From: Halomonas sp.
Lineage (GTDB): Bacteria; Pseudomonadota; Gammaproteobacteria; Pseudomonadales; Halomonadaceae
Length of the DNA stretch: 5,348 nucleotides
NCBI GenBank assembly: GCA_003560175.1
Contig: PWIZ01000124.1
Coordinates: 1-5,348 of the forward strand
Direction: 5' to 3'
Position numbers and translations under genes: made by a program. The notes beneath the pieces were generated by a model. The model was not told where the DNA came from and searched no databases. It worked only from the letters and a program-made list of their open reading frames with translations. Below are positions 4,834 to 5,348 of the stretch, in pieces. Within the stretch, counting starts at the first letter, position 1. Each line of letters starts with the position of its first letter.

Positions 4834-5348
4834 GCCGCGCCAGCCAGGCCGGTTGCCGCATCGGTGGGGGCCGGCGCTGCTGATGGCCTGCGCGCTGCTG
4901 GCCGGCTGCGGTGCCTCACACCTCGACAACCGCCTCGCCCCGGTGGTGCCGGCGGCAACCGAGGCCCCGTCGCTGGCCTTCGATGCGCTTCCCGAGCAGA
5001 CCTACACGCCTGACGACTGGCCCAGCCCCCTGAGGGCCGAGGTGCTGCTCCCCAGCTCGGCGAGCGATGCGCTACGCCCCGCCGCCCTGTTGGTCCATGG
5101 CGGCGGCTGGCAGAACCGTACCCCAAGGGACATGGCCAGCATCGCCGAGCAGCTGGCCGAACGTGGCTTCGTGACCGTCAATATCGAGCATCGCTTCGCT
5201 CCGGAGTACCGCTTCCCCGCCCAGCTGCACGATCTCCAGCAGGCCATGGCCTGGCTGCACGCCAACGCCGAGGCGTGGCGGGTGGATACCGATCGCGTTG
5301 TCGGCGTCGGCTTCTCCTCCGGCGCCCACCTGGTCAGCCTGCTGGCCC
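4811..5348 (+). CDS. Lipoprotein alpha/beta hydrolase (esterase/lipase-like), 3' end beyond window
   Basis: An open frame with no stop to the window edge gives 179 residues. The N-terminus is basic (MRWPKKSKPRQPGR), followed by a hydrophobic segment ending in the lipobox LAGC with Cys33. This predicts an Lgt/LspA-processed lipoprotein; Gly at +2 suggests the outer membrane. The mature part is an alpha/beta hydrolase of the esterase/lipase (BD-FAE or HSL-like) type: oxyanion-hole HGGGW at 96-100, EHRFAPEYRFPAQLHDL (126-142), and nucleophile elbow GFSSG at 167-171 with Ser169. The catalytic Asp and His would lie beyond the edge. The ATG overlaps mtnN by 23 nt, with CGGAG 10 nt upstream; a TTG at 4853 would also leave a shorter signal peptide. 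Translational coupling to mtnN is likely. The substrate is unknown; carboxylester hydrolysis is inferred from the fold only. Confidence 0.85.
   Translation, partial: MRWPKKSKPRQPGRLPHRWGPALLMACALLAGCGASHLDNRLAPVVPAATEAPSLAFDALPEQTYTPDDWPSPLRAEVLLPSSASDALRPAALLVHGGGWQNRTPRDMASIAEQLAERGFVTVNIEHRFAPEYRFPAQLHDLQQAMAWLHANAEAWRVDTDRVVGVGFSSGAHLVSLLA

Noticed and set aside
4054..4929. 291-residue minus-strand open frame opposite mtnN
   Set aside because: Long antisense frame caused by codon bias of mtnN; the composition is His/Gly/Ala-rich with no recognisable motif, while the plus strand carries a complete catalytic enzyme.

Overview
The window looks like a GC-rich gammaproteobacterial chromosome, most like Halomonas or a relative. 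That placement is an inference from protein flavour and gene order (clpX, clpP, tig, a Pro/Arg/His tRNA cluster, folD), an order I also associate with Pseudomonas; no search was run. Apart from the lipoprotein gene at the right edge, this is core housekeeping DNA. I see no mobile element, CRISPR array, prophage or defence system, and no convincing undescribed system.

Left part, minus strand (1-2426): the protein quality-control block, transcribed right to left as tig (trigger factor), clpP (protease subunit) and clpX (unfoldase, only its first 39 codons present). Trigger factor handles nascent chains at the ribosome, and ClpXP degrades tagged or failed proteins. Two promoter candidates lie upstream of tig: a heat-shock (sigma-32) type and a sigma-70 type. 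The gaps tig-clpP (86 bp) and clpP-clpX (108 bp) contain inverted repeats without U-tracts. One, directly after the clpP stop, also matches the symmetry of a CRP-family operator.

Middle, minus strand (2475-3075): a tRNA operon read as Pro(TGG), Arg(TCT), His(GTG), His(GTG). It has a strong sigma-70 promoter upstream and an intrinsic terminator downstream that separates it from tig. The two His genes are identical.

Right part, plus strand (3204-5348): folD, mtnN and the start of a lipoprotein alpha/beta hydrolase, spaced 25 bp apart and then overlapping by 23 bp, so probably one operon divergent from the tRNAs. FolD supplies one-carbon folates, and MtnN cleaves S-adenosylhomocysteine and methylthioadenosine, so the first two genes join folate and methyl-group metabolism. 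The hydrolase is the only member with no obvious pathway link. No gene-free stretch exceeds 300 bp; the longest, 2298-2555, holds the tig promoters and the tRNA terminator.
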